Source: JBJXGF01 sp046153015
Lineage (GTDB): Bacteria > Actinomycetota > Acidimicrobiia > Acidimicrobiales > CAIXPF01
Length of the DNA: 14,279 bases
NCBI GenBank assembly: GCA_046153015.1
Contig: JBJXGF010000196.1
Coordinates: 1-14,279, forward strand
Direction: 5' to 3'
The translations under genes and the position numbers were made by a program. The notes below the pieces were generated by a model. The model did not search any database and was not told the origin of the DNA. It saw only the letters and a list, made by a program, of their open reading frames with translations. Below, piece after piece: positions 1 through 6,900 of the stretch (position 1 is the stretch's first letter; each line of letters starts with the position of its first letter).

Positions 1-307
1 CGACGGCGAGGCGCGGCGCGGCGCCGGCCTGCGGCGGGGGCGAGAGCTCGGCCGGCCCCCGCTCGCTCCCGGGGGCCGCCCACTCGTGGGTCAGCGAGGC
101 GCGCGGCGCCTGCGGGTCGAGGCTCCACAGCTGCAGCCGGCAGGCGCCGAGCGCGTACGCCAACCCGCCGAGCGCCTCCCGCACCGCGTCGTCCACCCGC
201 AGCGGACCGGGGCACAGCAGCCGGGTCACCTGCTCGTCGACCGCGCTGAGCAGCGGAGCGGCGGGGGGGATCATCTCGGGGAAAGGCCTCTCGTTCTCGG
301 GATCCAC
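1..307 (-). CDS. GAF-domain protein, N-terminal part (cut by window edge)
   Basis: Only the first ~100 residues are present; the gene runs off the left edge. Seen: an open frame starting at GTG 307 (VDPENERPFPEM...), with an alternative ATG at 274 (MIPPAAPLL). The stretch VDEQVTRLLCPGPLRVDD is followed by ALGGLAYALGACRLQLWSL and a LTHEW motif, which is the usual entry to a GAF sensory domain (helix, then a strand ending in x-x-L-W-x-L-D). GTG 307 is preferred because the extra 11 codons have mostly G/C third positions and GGGTGG lies 7 nt upstream; ATG 274 has GAGAGG 12 nt upstream. GAF proteins of this kind are sensor kinases, cyclic-di-GMP enzymes or PucR/CdaR regulators; the effector part is off-window, so none can be chosen. 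It is divergent from the fab operon, where some actinobacteria carry a fatty-acid regulator, but that role is only a guess. Confidence 0.55.
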   Translation of the reverse strand, partial: MDPENERPFPEMIPPAAPLLSAVDEQVTRLLCPGPLRVDDAVREALGGLAYALGACRLQLWSLDPQAPRASLTHEWAAPGSERGPAELSPPPQAGAAPRLAV

Positions 308-571
308 TCGGCATCCACCCGGTCGTTCACTCAGAGCTCGCTCGGCCGGCGGCTCGACCGACGCTACGCAGCGTGAGCATTCAGGGTATCGGCGCGACCG
401 CCGAGTGCGGCGAGGGGACGGTGTGGCCAGGGGACAGTGCGGCGGGGTATGCGCGACCCGCTCCGAGTGCTGGGGCAGACTCGTGAAACCTCTCGACTCC
501 GGCGTCGGTCTGAGTCGGGCAAGTTCCGCTCACCGAGCCGCTACGGCACGAGACCCAAGGCAGACACCGAC
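308..571. other. Intergenic region between the GAF gene and fabD
   Basis: This stretch separates two divergent genes and should hold the fab promoter. Codon-like composition is lost and A+T is higher than in the flanking genes. There is a short inverted repeat ACGCT-ACGC-AGCGT at 361-374, a possible operator or a chance hairpin. I see no convincing -35/-10 pair on either strand. An open frame in register with fabD extends back to GTG 437 and ATG 449, but its translation (Arg/Ser-rich) does not look like FabD. AAGG at 557-560 is the only SD-like sequence near the proposed TTG start. Confidence 0.5.
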
Positions 572-1750
572 TTGACGATCGCCTTCACCTTCCCCGGCCA
601 GGGCAGCCAGAAGCAGGGCATGGGCGCCCCGTGGGTCAAGCACCCGTCGTGGGAGCTGGTGGCCGAGGCCTCCCGGGCCGCCGACCGCGACGTCGAGCGG
701 CTGCTGCTCCAGGCCGACGCCGACGAGCTCAAGGCCACCCAGAACGCGCAGCTCGCCACCTACGTGCTGAGCCTGGTGATCCTCGACGCGGTCGAGCGCC
801 TCGGCGCCGCGCCGGCGCTGGCCGCGGGCCACAGCCTGGGCGAGTACAGCGCGCTCACCGCCGCCGGGGTGATCGCCTTCGAGGACGGCGTGCGCCTCGT
901 GGCCGAACGGGGCGAGGCCATGCGCCTGGCCGGCGAGGAGCGGGAGGGCGCGATGGCGGCCGTGCTCGGCCTCGACGACGACCAGGTCGAGGAGGCGGCG
1001 CAGGCCGCCGGGGGCGACGTGTGGGTGGCCAACTACAACGCACCCGGCCAGGTGGTGATCGCCGGCACGCCGGAGGGCGTCGACGCCGCCGCTGCGCAGG
1101 CCAAGGCCCGAGGCGCCAAGCGGGTGATGCCGGTGCCGGTGAGCGGGGCGTTCCACACGCCGCTGATGGCGCCGGCGCGGGAGCGCCTCCGCAAGGCCAT
1201 CGCCTCGGTGGAGTTCCGAGACGCCGCGCCCGAGGTGTTCGCCAACGTCGACGCCGCCGGCCACACCACGGCGCAGGACTGGCCCGAGCTGCTGGGGGCG
1301 CAGCTCACGAGCCCGGTGCGCTGGCGCCAGACCCTCTACGCGCTGGCCGATCGGGGCGTGACCACGTTCGTGGAGCTCGGCCCGGGCACCGTGCTCACCG
1401 GCATGGCCAAGCGGACGATCAGCGGGGCCAAGGCCCTCTCGGTGAGCTCGCCCGGCGAGCTCGACACGCTGCTCGAATCGCTGGCTGGCCCAACGGAGGT
1501 GGCCTTCAGCCGGCACGAGGGCGAGCACCTCTTCGCGTCCGAGCGCCTGGTGGTCGCGCCCGCGGCGGGCGTCTTCACCCCCGTCGATGCGGTAGACCAT
1601 GGGCAGCCTGTCCGCCCCGGCGACATCCTGGGCACGGTCAACGGACGCGACGTACGCTCGCAGTTCGCCGGCGTGCTCATGGGCCTGCTCGCCGACCAGG
1701 GGGAACGGGTGACAGCCAGCCAGCCGATCGCCTGGCTGCGCACCGCCTGA
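572..1750 (+). CDS. fabD: Malonyl-CoA:ACP transacylase with C-terminal biotinyl/lipoyl-like domain
   Basis: Transfers malonyl from malonyl-CoA to acyl carrier protein, supplying extender units to FAS II in the cytoplasm. Start chosen at TTG 572, because FabD proteins begin just before FPGQGSQ and the upstream in-frame codons look non-coding; AAGG lies 11 nt upstream. Residues 1-~300 are a complete acyltransferase: FPGQGSQ near residue 7, nucleophile Ser88 in GHSLGEYSA, substrate arginine in AERGEAM, His195 in GAFHTPLM, and GPGTVLTGM near the end. Most FabD proteins stop at about 310 residues; this one has 392. After a linker, residues ~326-390 resemble a barrel-sandwich hybrid (APAAGVF, then GQPVRPGDILG, then FAGVLMGLLADQGERV, then PIAWL) like BCCP or lipoyl domains, but the usual modified lysine (MKM) is replaced by NGRDVRS. 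First gene of the fab operon; 19 nt separate it from fabH. Confidence 0.93.
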   Translation: MTIAFTFPGQGSQKQGMGAPWVKHPSWELVAEASRAADRDVERLLLQADADELKATQNAQLATYVLSLVILDAVERLGAAPALAAGHSLGEYSALTAAGVIAFEDGVRLVAERGEAMRLAGEEREGAMAAVLGLDDDQVEEAAQAAGGDVWVANYNAPGQVVIAGTPEGVDAAAAQAKARGAKRVMPVPVSGAFHTPLMAPARERLRKAIASVEFRDAAPEVFANVDAAGHTTAQDWPELLGAQLTSPVRWRQTLYALADRGVTTFVELGPGTVLTGMAKRTISGAKALSVSSPGELDTLLESLAGPTEVAFSRHEGEHLFASERLVVAPAAGVFTPVDAVDHGQPVRPGDILGTVNGRDVRSQFAGVLMGLLADQGERVTASQPIAWLRTA

Positions 1751-1769
1751 CGACCAGAGGGAGGCGCGA

Positions 1770-2708
1770 ATGCGGGGCGCGCGCATCAGCGGCGTGGGGA
1801 TTGCGCTGCCGGACAAGGTGCTCACGAACGTCGACCTCGAAGCGCGGATGGACACGAGCGATGCGTGGATCACCGAGCGCACCGGCATCAGGGAGCGCCG
1901 CATCGGCGGCTCCACTGCGGAGCTCGCCATCGAGGCCGGCCGCCGAGCGCTCGACGCCGCCGGCTGCGACCCGGCGGCGGTGGAGCTCGTGCTGCTCGCG
2001 ACCACCACGCCGGACCAGCTCGTGCCGGCCACCGCGCCGAGCGTGCAGGCCGGGCTCGGCCTGCACTGCGGCGCGCTCGACCTCAACGCCGCCTGCTCGG
2101 GCTGGGTCTACGCCCTGCTGGCCGGGCACGGCTACATCGGCCTCGGCCTGCGGACCGTGCTCGTGATCGGCGCCGAGACGCTGTCGCGCATCACCGACTA
2201 CGAGGACCGCAGCACCGGCATCCTCTTCGCCGACGGCGCCGGCGCGGCGGTGCTCGAAGCGGTGGACGGGCCGGGCCAGCTGCTCGGCTTCGACCTTGGC
2301 GCCGACGGCGCCGCCCGCCGCCTGCTCTACTGCGACCACGGCGAGCACTTCGTGATGGACGGCCGGGAGGTGTTCCGCCGGGCCGTGCGGATCATGGTCG
2401 ACTCCGCCTCCCGGGCCCTCGAACGGGCCGGCGTGCGGGCCGACGAGGTCGACCTCGTGGTCCCCCACCAGGCGAACGTGCGGATCATCGAAGCGGCCAG
2501 CGAACGGCTCGGCATCCCGATGGAGCGCACGGCGATGGTGATCCAGCACACCGGCAACACCTCGTCGGCGTCGATCCCGCTGGCCCTGCACGACGCGCTG
2601 GAGCGCGGCCGGGCGCGCGACGGCGACCTGGTGCTCTTCGTCGGCTTCGGCGCCGGGATGACCTGGGCCAGCGCGGTGGTGCGCTGGGGGGGCGCGCCCG
2701 CCGCGTGA
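1770..2708 (+). CDS. fabH: Beta-ketoacyl-ACP synthase III
   Basis: Starts fatty-acid synthesis by condensing an acyl-CoA primer with malonyl-ACP. Seen: 312 residues, ATG preceded by a strong SD (GAGGGAGG, 1758-1765). The catalytic triad is intact: Cys109 in NAACSGW, His233 in VPHQAN and Asn263 in HTGNTSSAS. The CoA-binding tryptophan and arginine are present in DAWITERTGIRERR. The loop between ADG (~178) and MDGREVF (~196) is about eight residues shorter than in the E. coli enzyme; this part lies near the substrate entrance, so primer choice might differ (inference). The 3' end overlaps fabG by 4 nt (GTGA), implying translational coupling. Close relatives such as 3-oxoacyl-ACP synthases of other pathways are less likely given the fab context. 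Confidence 0.95.
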   Translation: MRGARISGVGIALPDKVLTNVDLEARMDTSDAWITERTGIRERRIGGSTAELAIEAGRRALDAAGCDPAAVELVLLATTTPDQLVPATAPSVQAGLGLHCGALDLNAACSGWVYALLAGHGYIGLGLRTVLVIGAETLSRITDYEDRSTGILFADGAGAAVLEAVDGPGQLLGFDLGADGAARRLLYCDHGEHFVMDGREVFRRAVRIMVDSASRALERAGVRADEVDLVVPHQANVRIIEAASERLGIPMERTAMVIQHTGNTSSASIPLALHDALERGRARDGDLVLFVGFGAGMTWASAVVRWGGAPAA

Positions 2709-3418
2709 ACGCCCGAACCGTGTTGATCACCGGCGGGGGCCGCGGCATCGGCCGGGCCATCGCCCTGCACCTGGCCGCCGAGGGCCACCGGGTGGCGATC
2801 ACCTACCGCACGGCGCCCGCCGAGGCGCTGCCCGGCGTGCTCGCCGTGGCCTGCGACGTGACCGACGCCGCCCAGGTGGAGGCGGCCTTCGAGCAGGTCG
2901 AGGCCGAGCTCGGGCCGGTGGAGGTGCTGATCTCCAACGCCGGCGCCACCCGCGACACGCTGATCCTGCGGATGAGCGAGGCCGATTTCACCGAGATCGT
3001 CGACGCCAACCTCACCGGCGGGTTCCGCGTGGCCAAACGGGCCACGCGCAGCATGCTGCGGGCCAAGTGGGGCCGCATGGTGTTCATCTCCTCGATCGTG
3101 GGCGTGGCCGGCCAGGCCGGGCAGGCGAACTACGCGGCGGCCAAGGCCGGCCTGGTGGGCCTGGCCCGATCGCTCGCCAGGGAGCTCGCGTCGCGTAACA
3201 TCACGGTCAACGTGGTCGCCCCGGGGCCGATCACCACCGACATGACCGCCGTTCTGCCCGAGAAGCAGCAGGCGGCGATCGCCGGGACCGTGCCGCTCGG
3301 CCGGTTCGGTTCGCCGGAGGAGGTGGCGGCGGTGGTGGCGTTCTTGGCCAGCGACGCGGCGTCGTACGTCACTGGGGCCGTCGTCCCCGTCGACGGCGGC
3401 ATGTGCATGGGCGCCTGA
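2705..3418 (+). CDS. fabG: 3-oxoacyl-ACP reductase
   Basis: NADPH-dependent reduction of 3-oxoacyl-ACP to 3-hydroxyacyl-ACP, the first reductive step of each FAS II cycle. Seen: a short-chain dehydrogenase of 237 residues. It has the Rossmann cofactor motif TGGGRGIG (9-16), the NAG motif at 78-80, and the catalytic set Asn102, Ser130, Tyr143 and Lys147 (YAAAK). The GQANYAAAKAGL context is typical of true FabG rather than a general SDR, as is the ending VTGAVVPVDGGM. Start is GTG 2705, whose last two bases belong to the fabH TGA; no clear SD is near, so translation probably depends on coupling with fabH. Followed by a ~50-nt gap before acpP. Confidence 0.94.
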   Translation: MNARTVLITGGGRGIGRAIALHLAAEGHRVAITYRTAPAEALPGVLAVACDVTDAAQVEAAFEQVEAELGPVEVLISNAGATRDTLILRMSEADFTEIVDANLTGGFRVAKRATRSMLRAKWGRMVFISSIVGVAGQAGQANYAAAKAGLVGLARSLARELASRNITVNVVAPGPITTDMTAVLPEKQQAAIAGTVPLGRFGSPEEVAAVVAFLASDAASYVTGAVVPVDGGMCMGA

Positions 3419-3445
3419 GCGCGCACCTGCCGAGGTACCTAACGC

Positions 3446-3475
3446 ATGGAACGAAGAAGATGGGAGCAGCCGTGA
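3446..3475 (+). CDS. Possible 9-residue leader ORF upstream of acpP
   Basis: A short frame, ATG 3446 to TGA 3473-3475, would encode MERRRWEQP. GAGG at 3432-3435 lies 10 nt before the ATG, and the TGA overlaps the proposed acpP GTG start as GTGA. Codons 3-5 are CGA AGA AGA; AGA is very rare in genes of this base composition. Seen: the frame, the SD-like box and the overlap. Inferred: it could couple or throttle acpP translation. It may be chance, or acpP may begin at ATG 3460 inside it. Confidence 0.3.
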   Translation: MERRRWEQP

Positions 3476-3714
3476 GCACCGAGGACGAGAACTTCGAGCG
3501 CTTCAAGAAGTGCGCCGTGCAGGTGCTGTCGGTCGAAGACGCGCAGGTCACGCGCGAGGCCCGCTTCGCCGACGACCTCGACGCCGACAGCCTCGACCTC
3601 GTCGAGCTCGTGATGGAGCTCGAGGAGGAGTTCGGCGTCTCGGTCGAGGAAGAGGAGCTGGACGGCATCGAGACCGTCGGCCAGGCCTTCGAGCTGATCA
3701 CCTCCAAGCTCTGA
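3472..3714 (+). CDS. acpP: Acyl carrier protein
   Basis: Carries the growing acyl chain on a 4'-phosphopantetheine arm through all FAS II steps. Seen: 80 residues from GTG 3472, very acidic. The attachment serine is Ser40 in DADSLDLVEL, followed by the classic helix II sequence (MELEEEFGV) that docks partner enzymes. GTG 3472 is chosen because GGGAG (3462-3466) lies 5 nt upstream and the length then matches the usual 77-82 residues; ATG 3460 (MGAAVSTED) is possible but has only a weak GAAGAAG upstream. The stop overlaps the fabF start by one base (TGATG), so the two are probably coupled, as ACP and KAS II are in many bacteria. Confidence 0.95.
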   Translation: MSTEDENFERFKKCAVQVLSVEDAQVTREARFADDLDADSLDLVELVMELEEEFGVSVEEEELDGIETVGQAFELITSKL

Positions 3715-4925
3715 TGGCCGACCAAGCTGGCAGCACCGGCGCGCCGCCCGACCGCCGGCGCGTCGTCGTCACCGGCCTCGGCGTGGTCGCCGCGTGCGGC
3801 ATGGGCCGCCAGGCGTACTGGGCCGGGCTCAACACCGTGCCGAAGGACGGCGTCCGCCGGATCGAGCAGTTCGAGCCCGAGCGGTACTTCGACAGCCCGA
3901 AGGACGCCCGCCGCACCGACCGCTTCGCCCAGTTCGCGCTGGCCGCCGCGGCCGAGGCGATGGAGCAGGCCGGGGATCTGCGGGCCGACCCGGCCCGCGT
4001 CGGGGTGCTCATCGGCACCGGCGTCGGCGGCCTGGCCACGCTGGAGGAGCAGATCCTCAACTACCACACCAAGGGGCCGCGGAAGGTCTCGCCGTTCCTC
4101 GTGCCGATGATGATGTCGAACGCGGCCGCGGCGGCGGTGTCGATGCGGTACGGGCTCCAGGGCCCCTGCGAGTGCACGGTCACCGCCTGCGCGGCGGGCA
4201 CCCACTCGATCGGCGACGCGGCGCGGGTGATCCGCGACGGGCGCTGCGACGCGATGGTGGCCGGCGGCTCCGAGGCGGCGCTGACCCCGGTGGGCATGCA
4301 GGGGTTCATGAACATGACCGCGCTCAGCTCCACCGGCATCTCCCGACCCTTCGACAAGGACCGGGACGGCTTCGTGATCGCCGAGGGCGCGGCGGTGCTG
4401 GTGCTCGAGGAGCTCGAGCACGCCCGCAGCCGGGGCGTGCCCATCCTCGGCGAGATCATGGGCGCGGCCAACACTGCCGACGCCTACCACATCACCGCGC
4501 CGTCGCCGGGCGGGGTGGGCGCCGTGCTGTGCATGGAGCTGGCCCTGGCCGACGCCGGCATCACCACGGCCGACATCCGCCAGATCAACGCCCACGGCAC
4601 CTCGACCCCGCTCAACGACGCCGCCGAGACCGACGCGCTGGTGAAGGTGTTCGGCCTGCCCGGGCCGCCGGTCACCTCCACCAAGGGCGTGACCGGCCAC
4701 GCCCTCGGCGCGGCGGGCGCGCTGGAGGCGGCGGCGGTGCTGCTCTCGATCGAGCACGAGCTGATCCCGCCGACCGCGGGGCACAAGCATCCCGACCCCG
4801 ACATCGCCCCGATCGACATCGTGTGCGGCGAGGGCCGCCCGTGGACCCCGGGCCCGGCGCTGTCCAACTCGTTCGGCTTCGGGGGCCACAACGGCACGCT
4901 GGTGATCGGCCCCCCGCCGGCCTGA
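3714..4925 (+). CDS. fabF: Beta-ketoacyl-ACP synthase II
   Basis: Elongates acyl-ACP by Claisen condensation with malonyl-ACP; the KAS II type also governs long-chain composition. Seen: 403 residues, thiolase fold. The Cys-His-His triad is intact: Cys159 in TACAAGTHSIG, His294 in NAHGTSTPLND and His329 in GVTGHALGAAG; the glycine-rich end NSFGFGGHN is present. Between WAGL (36-39) and DRF (69-71) it is about 14 residues shorter than E. coli FabF, lacking the usual loop around F-A-G-x-V. Start ATG 3714 overlaps the acpP TGA. Last gene of the fab operon, followed by a GC hairpin and convergent ogt. FabB is unlikely given the length and the acpP linkage. Confidence 0.95.
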   Translation: MADQAGSTGAPPDRRRVVVTGLGVVAACGMGRQAYWAGLNTVPKDGVRRIEQFEPERYFDSPKDARRTDRFAQFALAAAAEAMEQAGDLRADPARVGVLIGTGVGGLATLEEQILNYHTKGPRKVSPFLVPMMMSNAAAAAVSMRYGLQGPCECTVTACAAGTHSIGDAARVIRDGRCDAMVAGGSEAALTPVGMQGFMNMTALSSTGISRPFDKDRDGFVIAEGAAVLVLEELEHARSRGVPILGEIMGAANTADAYHITAPSPGGVGAVLCMELALADAGITTADIRQINAHGTSTPLNDAAETDALVKVFGLPGPPVTSTKGVTGHALGAAGALEAAAVLLSIEHELIPPTAGHKHPDPDIAPIDIVCGEGRPWTPGPALSNSFGFGGHNGTLVIGPPPA

Positions 4926-4948
4926 GCCGGCGCGCCGCGCCCGCCGGC
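4926..4948. terminator. GC hairpin between convergent fabF and ogt
   Basis: GCCGGCG (4926-4932) and CGCCGGC (4942-4948) form a perfect 7-bp stem with a 9-nt loop. It begins right after the fabF stop and ends at the last base of the ogt stop. There is no T-run on either side, so it is at best an L-shaped, actinobacterial-type bidirectional terminator. Confidence 0.45.
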
Positions 4949-5454
4949 TACAGCAGCGAGGCGCCCTCGTGGGCGAGCAGCCAGCGTTTGAGGTCCAGGC
5001 CGCCGGCGTAGCCTCCGAGGGCGCCGCCGGCGCGCAGCACGCGGTGGCAGGGCACGACGAGCGGCAGCGGGTTCGTGGCCATCGCCGTGCCCACCGCCCG
5101 CACCGCGCCCGGGTTGCCCACCCGCCGGGCCAGCTCGCCGTAGCTCACGGTCACGCCGAAGGGCACCTCGGCCAGCGCCTCCAGCACTGCCCGGCGGAAC
5201 GGGCTGCGAGTCAGGCTCCAGTCGAGGTCGAGGTCGAACCGACGGCGGCGGCCGTCGAAGTACTCCTCGAGCTGGCGGCGGGCTCGTTCGGCGTGGGCGC
5301 CGGCGGCCTCGCTGCCGGGCCCGAGCGCTCGGGCGAACGCAAGGCTGGGCCCGCCGAAGCACACGGCGGCCAGCCCGGCGTCGCCGCCCGCCAGCCACAG
5401 GTCCCCCGGCGGCGCCGCGACACTGACCCAGCCCGGCGGCGGCAGGGGCGCCAC
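4948..5454 (-). CDS. ogt: Methylated-DNA--protein-cysteine methyltransferase
   Basis: Suicide repair protein that moves the alkyl group from O6-alkylguanine (and O4-alkylthymine) to its own cysteine. Seen: 168 residues with acceptor Cys136 in VVPCHRVL. It is preceded by the helix-turn-helix SYGELARRVG with the DNA-probing tyrosine (105) and the arginine finger in AVRAVGTAM (Arg119), and followed by GGYAGGLDLKRWLLAHEG, all as in the family. The N-terminal half is a typical non-conserved domain; there is no Ada-type regulatory domain, so this is the Ogt/MGMT form. Start GTG 5454 with GAGGG just upstream; that GAGGG overlaps the bcp stop (7-nt gap), so bcp and ogt form a two-gene unit. Confidence 0.93.
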   Translation of the reverse strand: MAPLPPPGWVSVAAPPGDLWLAGGDAGLAAVCFGGPSLAFARALGPGSEAAGAHAERARRQLEEYFDGRRRRFDLDLDWSLTRSPFRRAVLEALAEVPFGVTVSYGELARRVGNPGAVRAVGTAMATNPLPLVVPCHRVLRAGGALGGYAGGLDLKRWLLAHEGASLL

Positions 5455-5461
5455 GGGGCCC

Positions 5462-5932
5462 TCAGCCCGCCCGCAGGGCCTGACGGAGCTTCAGCGGGGT
5501 GTCCTTCGGCGAGATCTTGTACCAGGCCTGCTCGACGCGGCCCGCCTCGTCGAGGAGGAACGCGGAGCGCTCGATGCCCATGTACTTGCGGCCGTACATG
5601 CTCTTCTCGGTCCACACCCCGAACGCCTCCGCCACCCGGTGATCCGGATCGGAGAGCAGGGTGAAGCCCAACCCGTGCTTCTCGTCGAAACGGAGGAGCT
5701 TGGCCGGCTTGTCGGGGCTGATGCCGACGACGGCGACGCCTCCGAGATCAGGAGCGGCGTCGCGCAGCCCGCACGCCTGAGTGGTGCAGCCGGGCGTGTC
5801 GGCCTTGGGGTAGAAGTACACGAGCGCCTTGGCGCCGCGCAGCGAGGCCGAGTCGAAGCGCTGTGCGTGTTGGTCCTCGAGAACGAACTCCGGGGCGGGC
5901 TCCCCCGCCGTCAGCACCTGGCGCTCGGTCAT
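5462..5932 (-). CDS. bcp: Thioredoxin-dependent thiol peroxidase (BCP/PrxQ type)
   Basis: Reduces hydrogen peroxide and organic hydroperoxides in the cytoplasm using thioredoxin. Seen: 156 residues, AhpC/TSA fold. The active-site block YPKADTPGCTTQACGLRD holds peroxidatic Cys49 and resolving Cys54, the five-residue spacing of the atypical 2-Cys BCP class. VVGISPDKPAKLLRFDEKHG and RSAFLLDEAG, common in the family, follow. ATG 5932 has no SD, but TACGTT sits 6 nt upstream of it, suggesting a leaderless mRNA that also carries ogt. Confidence 0.94.
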   Translation of the reverse strand: MTERQVLTAGEPAPEFVLEDQHAQRFDSASLRGAKALVYFYPKADTPGCTTQACGLRDAAPDLGGVAVVGISPDKPAKLLRFDEKHGLGFTLLSDPDHRVAEAFGVWTEKSMYGRKYMGIERSAFLLDEAGRVEQAWYKISPKDTPLKLRQALRAG

Positions 5933-5945
5933 GGCCCAAACGTAG
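5933..5945 (-). promoter_or_regulatory. Candidate leaderless promoter of bcp-ogt
   Basis: On the minus strand TACGTT (5944-5939) lies 6 nt before the bcp ATG, so transcription would start at or next to the start codon. No SD is present. No good -35 box is visible 16-18 nt further upstream. Confidence 0.45.
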
Positions 5946-5980
5946 CCCGACCGGCTTACGCATGACCGTTCGCCGCGTGC

Positions 5981-5997
5981 CCTGATGGCGTGTCAGG
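5981..5997 (-). terminator. Weak hairpin downstream of the HU gene
   Basis: CCTGA (5981-5985) pairs with TCAGG (5993-5997) over a 7-nt loop, 10 nt past the HU stop. The stem is only 5 bp and has no T-run, so termination here is uncertain. Confidence 0.2.
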
Positions 5998-6006
5998 CGG
6001 TGAGGC

Positions 6007-6330
6007 TCACTTCTTCTTCGCCTTGGTCGAAACCTTCACGGCCGGTTGATTCTCACCCTTCGCTGCAGCCTTCAGCTTGGCGCCGGCGGTGATCTTGACC
6101 GCCTTGGTGGCCGGCACCGAGATCGGCTGGCCGGTGCGGAGGTTGCGCCCGGCGCGCGGGGGGCGGGTCACCTGCTCGAAGGAGATGTAGCCGGGGATGG
6201 CCACCTTCTCCTTGCCGAGGGCGACCGTGTCCGACACGACGTCGAAGAAGCCCTTGAGGACCGCGTCGACGTTCGTCTTCGGCAGCTTGGTGCGCTCCGC
6301 AATCGCGGCCACCAGCTCGGTCTTGGTCAT
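6007..6330 (-). CDS. HU-family nucleoid DNA-binding protein
   Basis: Small dimeric protein that binds and bends DNA and compacts the nucleoid. Seen: 107 residues. MTKTELVAAIAERTKLPK begins the helical dimer body, VAIPGYISFEQV leads into the beta-arm, and GRNLRTGQ (61-68) is the arm tip. The usual family motif there is G-R-N-P-x-T-G; the proline that wedges between base pairs is leucine here (Leu64, CTC), which may weaken kinking. Residues ~91-107 form a short Lys-rich tail (STKAKKK), far shorter than the mycobacterial HupB tail. Start ATG 6330 has a good SD (AAGGAG, 9 nt upstream). IHF is unlikely, as actinobacteria lack the alpha/beta pair. It is a single gene between bcp and the globin. Confidence 0.92.
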   Translation of the reverse strand: MTKTELVAAIAERTKLPKTNVDAVLKGFFDVVSDTVALGKEKVAIPGYISFEQVTRPPRAGRNLRTGQPISVPATKAVKITAGAKLKAAAKGENQPAVKVSTKAKKK

Positions 6331-6406
6331 TGCCCGGTTCTCCTTCTCTGGGCCCGAACAGCCCGTAACGGTGCTCTATGCGAGTTGATCGCCGGCGCGA
6401 TGTCAA
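6331..6406 (-). promoter_or_regulatory. HU gene promoter region with consensus -35 box
   Basis: On the minus strand a perfect TTGACA (6406-6401) overlaps the stop codon of the upstream globin. At 17 nt spacing the -10 position reads TCGCAT; CATAGA follows at 20 nt, so the -10 box is uncertain. The AAGGAG SD for HU lies at about 6340-6345. Unlike its neighbours, this gene has a real 5' leader. Confidence 0.35.
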
Positions 6407-6864
6407 GCATTTCCCTGGTCAAGGGGCGGGCTCGCCGGGCTGTTGATCATCGCCGTGGCGGCGCGCGAGAAGTAGTCGAGGAACACCTCCTCGACCACGG
6501 GGTGAAGCGCCATGCTCCTCACCGCCGCGCTCATGTGCGAGAACCAGGCGTCGCGCTCCTCGACGCCGATCCGAAACGGCAGGTGGCGGAGACGCAGGCG
6601 GGGGTGGCCGCGCTCCTGGCTGTAGTCGTCGGGCCCGCCCCAGTACTGCACCAGGAACCCCGCTAGACGCCCCTTCGCCGGGGCCAAATCCTCGGGGTAG
6701 AGCGGCCTCAACACCGGATCGGCGGCGACCGCTGCGTAGAACCTCTCCACGAGCTCGTCGAAGAAGGACCGCCCGCCCAACAGATCGAAAATGGTCTCGA
6801 CCGGCGCCGTGGGTGACGCGTCCGCGCCGCCCTCGCGCCCTACGTTCTGAGGACCCTCGCTCAT
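6403..6864 (-). CDS. glbO: Group II truncated haemoglobin
   Basis: Haem protein binding O2 and NO; the group II class is linked to respiration and to oxygen and NO handling. Seen: 153 residues. After a ~22-residue variable start come FFDELVERFYAAVAADP, then YPEDL and FLVQYWGGP, then GHPRLRLRHLPFRIG containing the proximal haem ligand His94. Trp107 in RDAWFSHM is the G8 tryptophan typical of GlbO, and the YWGGP motif matches the mycobacterial protein closely. Start ATG 6864 has no SD; TACCGT lies 8 nt upstream with a TTGGCA -35 box, so translation is probably leaderless. The frame stays open upstream but looks non-coding. Divergent from the ThDP-enzyme gene; its stop codon overlaps the HU -35 box. 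Confidence 0.9.
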   Translation of the reverse strand: MSEGPQNVGREGGADASPTAPVETIFDLLGGRSFFDELVERFYAAVAADPVLRPLYPEDLAPAKGRLAGFLVQYWGGPDDYSQERGHPRLRLRHLPFRIGVEERDAWFSHMSAAVRSMALHPVVEEVFLDYFSRAATAMINSPASPPLDQGNA

Positions 6865-6900
6865 CGGCCGGAACGGTACCTCGCGAGGCGCCAATGCCAA
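6865..6900 (-). promoter_or_regulatory. Promoter of the truncated haemoglobin gene
   Basis: Minus strand: TTGGCA (6900-6895), 16-nt spacer, TACCGT (6878-6873), then 8 nt to the ATG. This is the most complete promoter visible in the window, and its geometry predicts a leaderless transcript. The rest of the divergent interval (6901-7048) holds GACCG-CA-CGGTC at 6984-6995, a possible small operator, and nothing else I recognise. Confidence 0.5.

Noticed and set aside
86..376. A 96-codon plus-strand frame near the left edge
   Set aside because: It lies antisense to the GAF gene start and its translation is Arg/Gln/Leu-rich with no family resemblance.
437..571. N-terminal extension of FabD from GTG 437 or ATG 449
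   Set aside because: The added 45 residues are Arg/Ser-rich and unlike any FabD, and homologues begin just before FPGQGSQ; TTG 572 is preferred.
2686..2692. Run of seven G near the end of fabH (and another at 263-269 in the GAF gene) as phase-variable tracts
   Set aside because: Runs of seven are short and expected at this base composition; fatty-acid genes are unlikely phase-variation targets.
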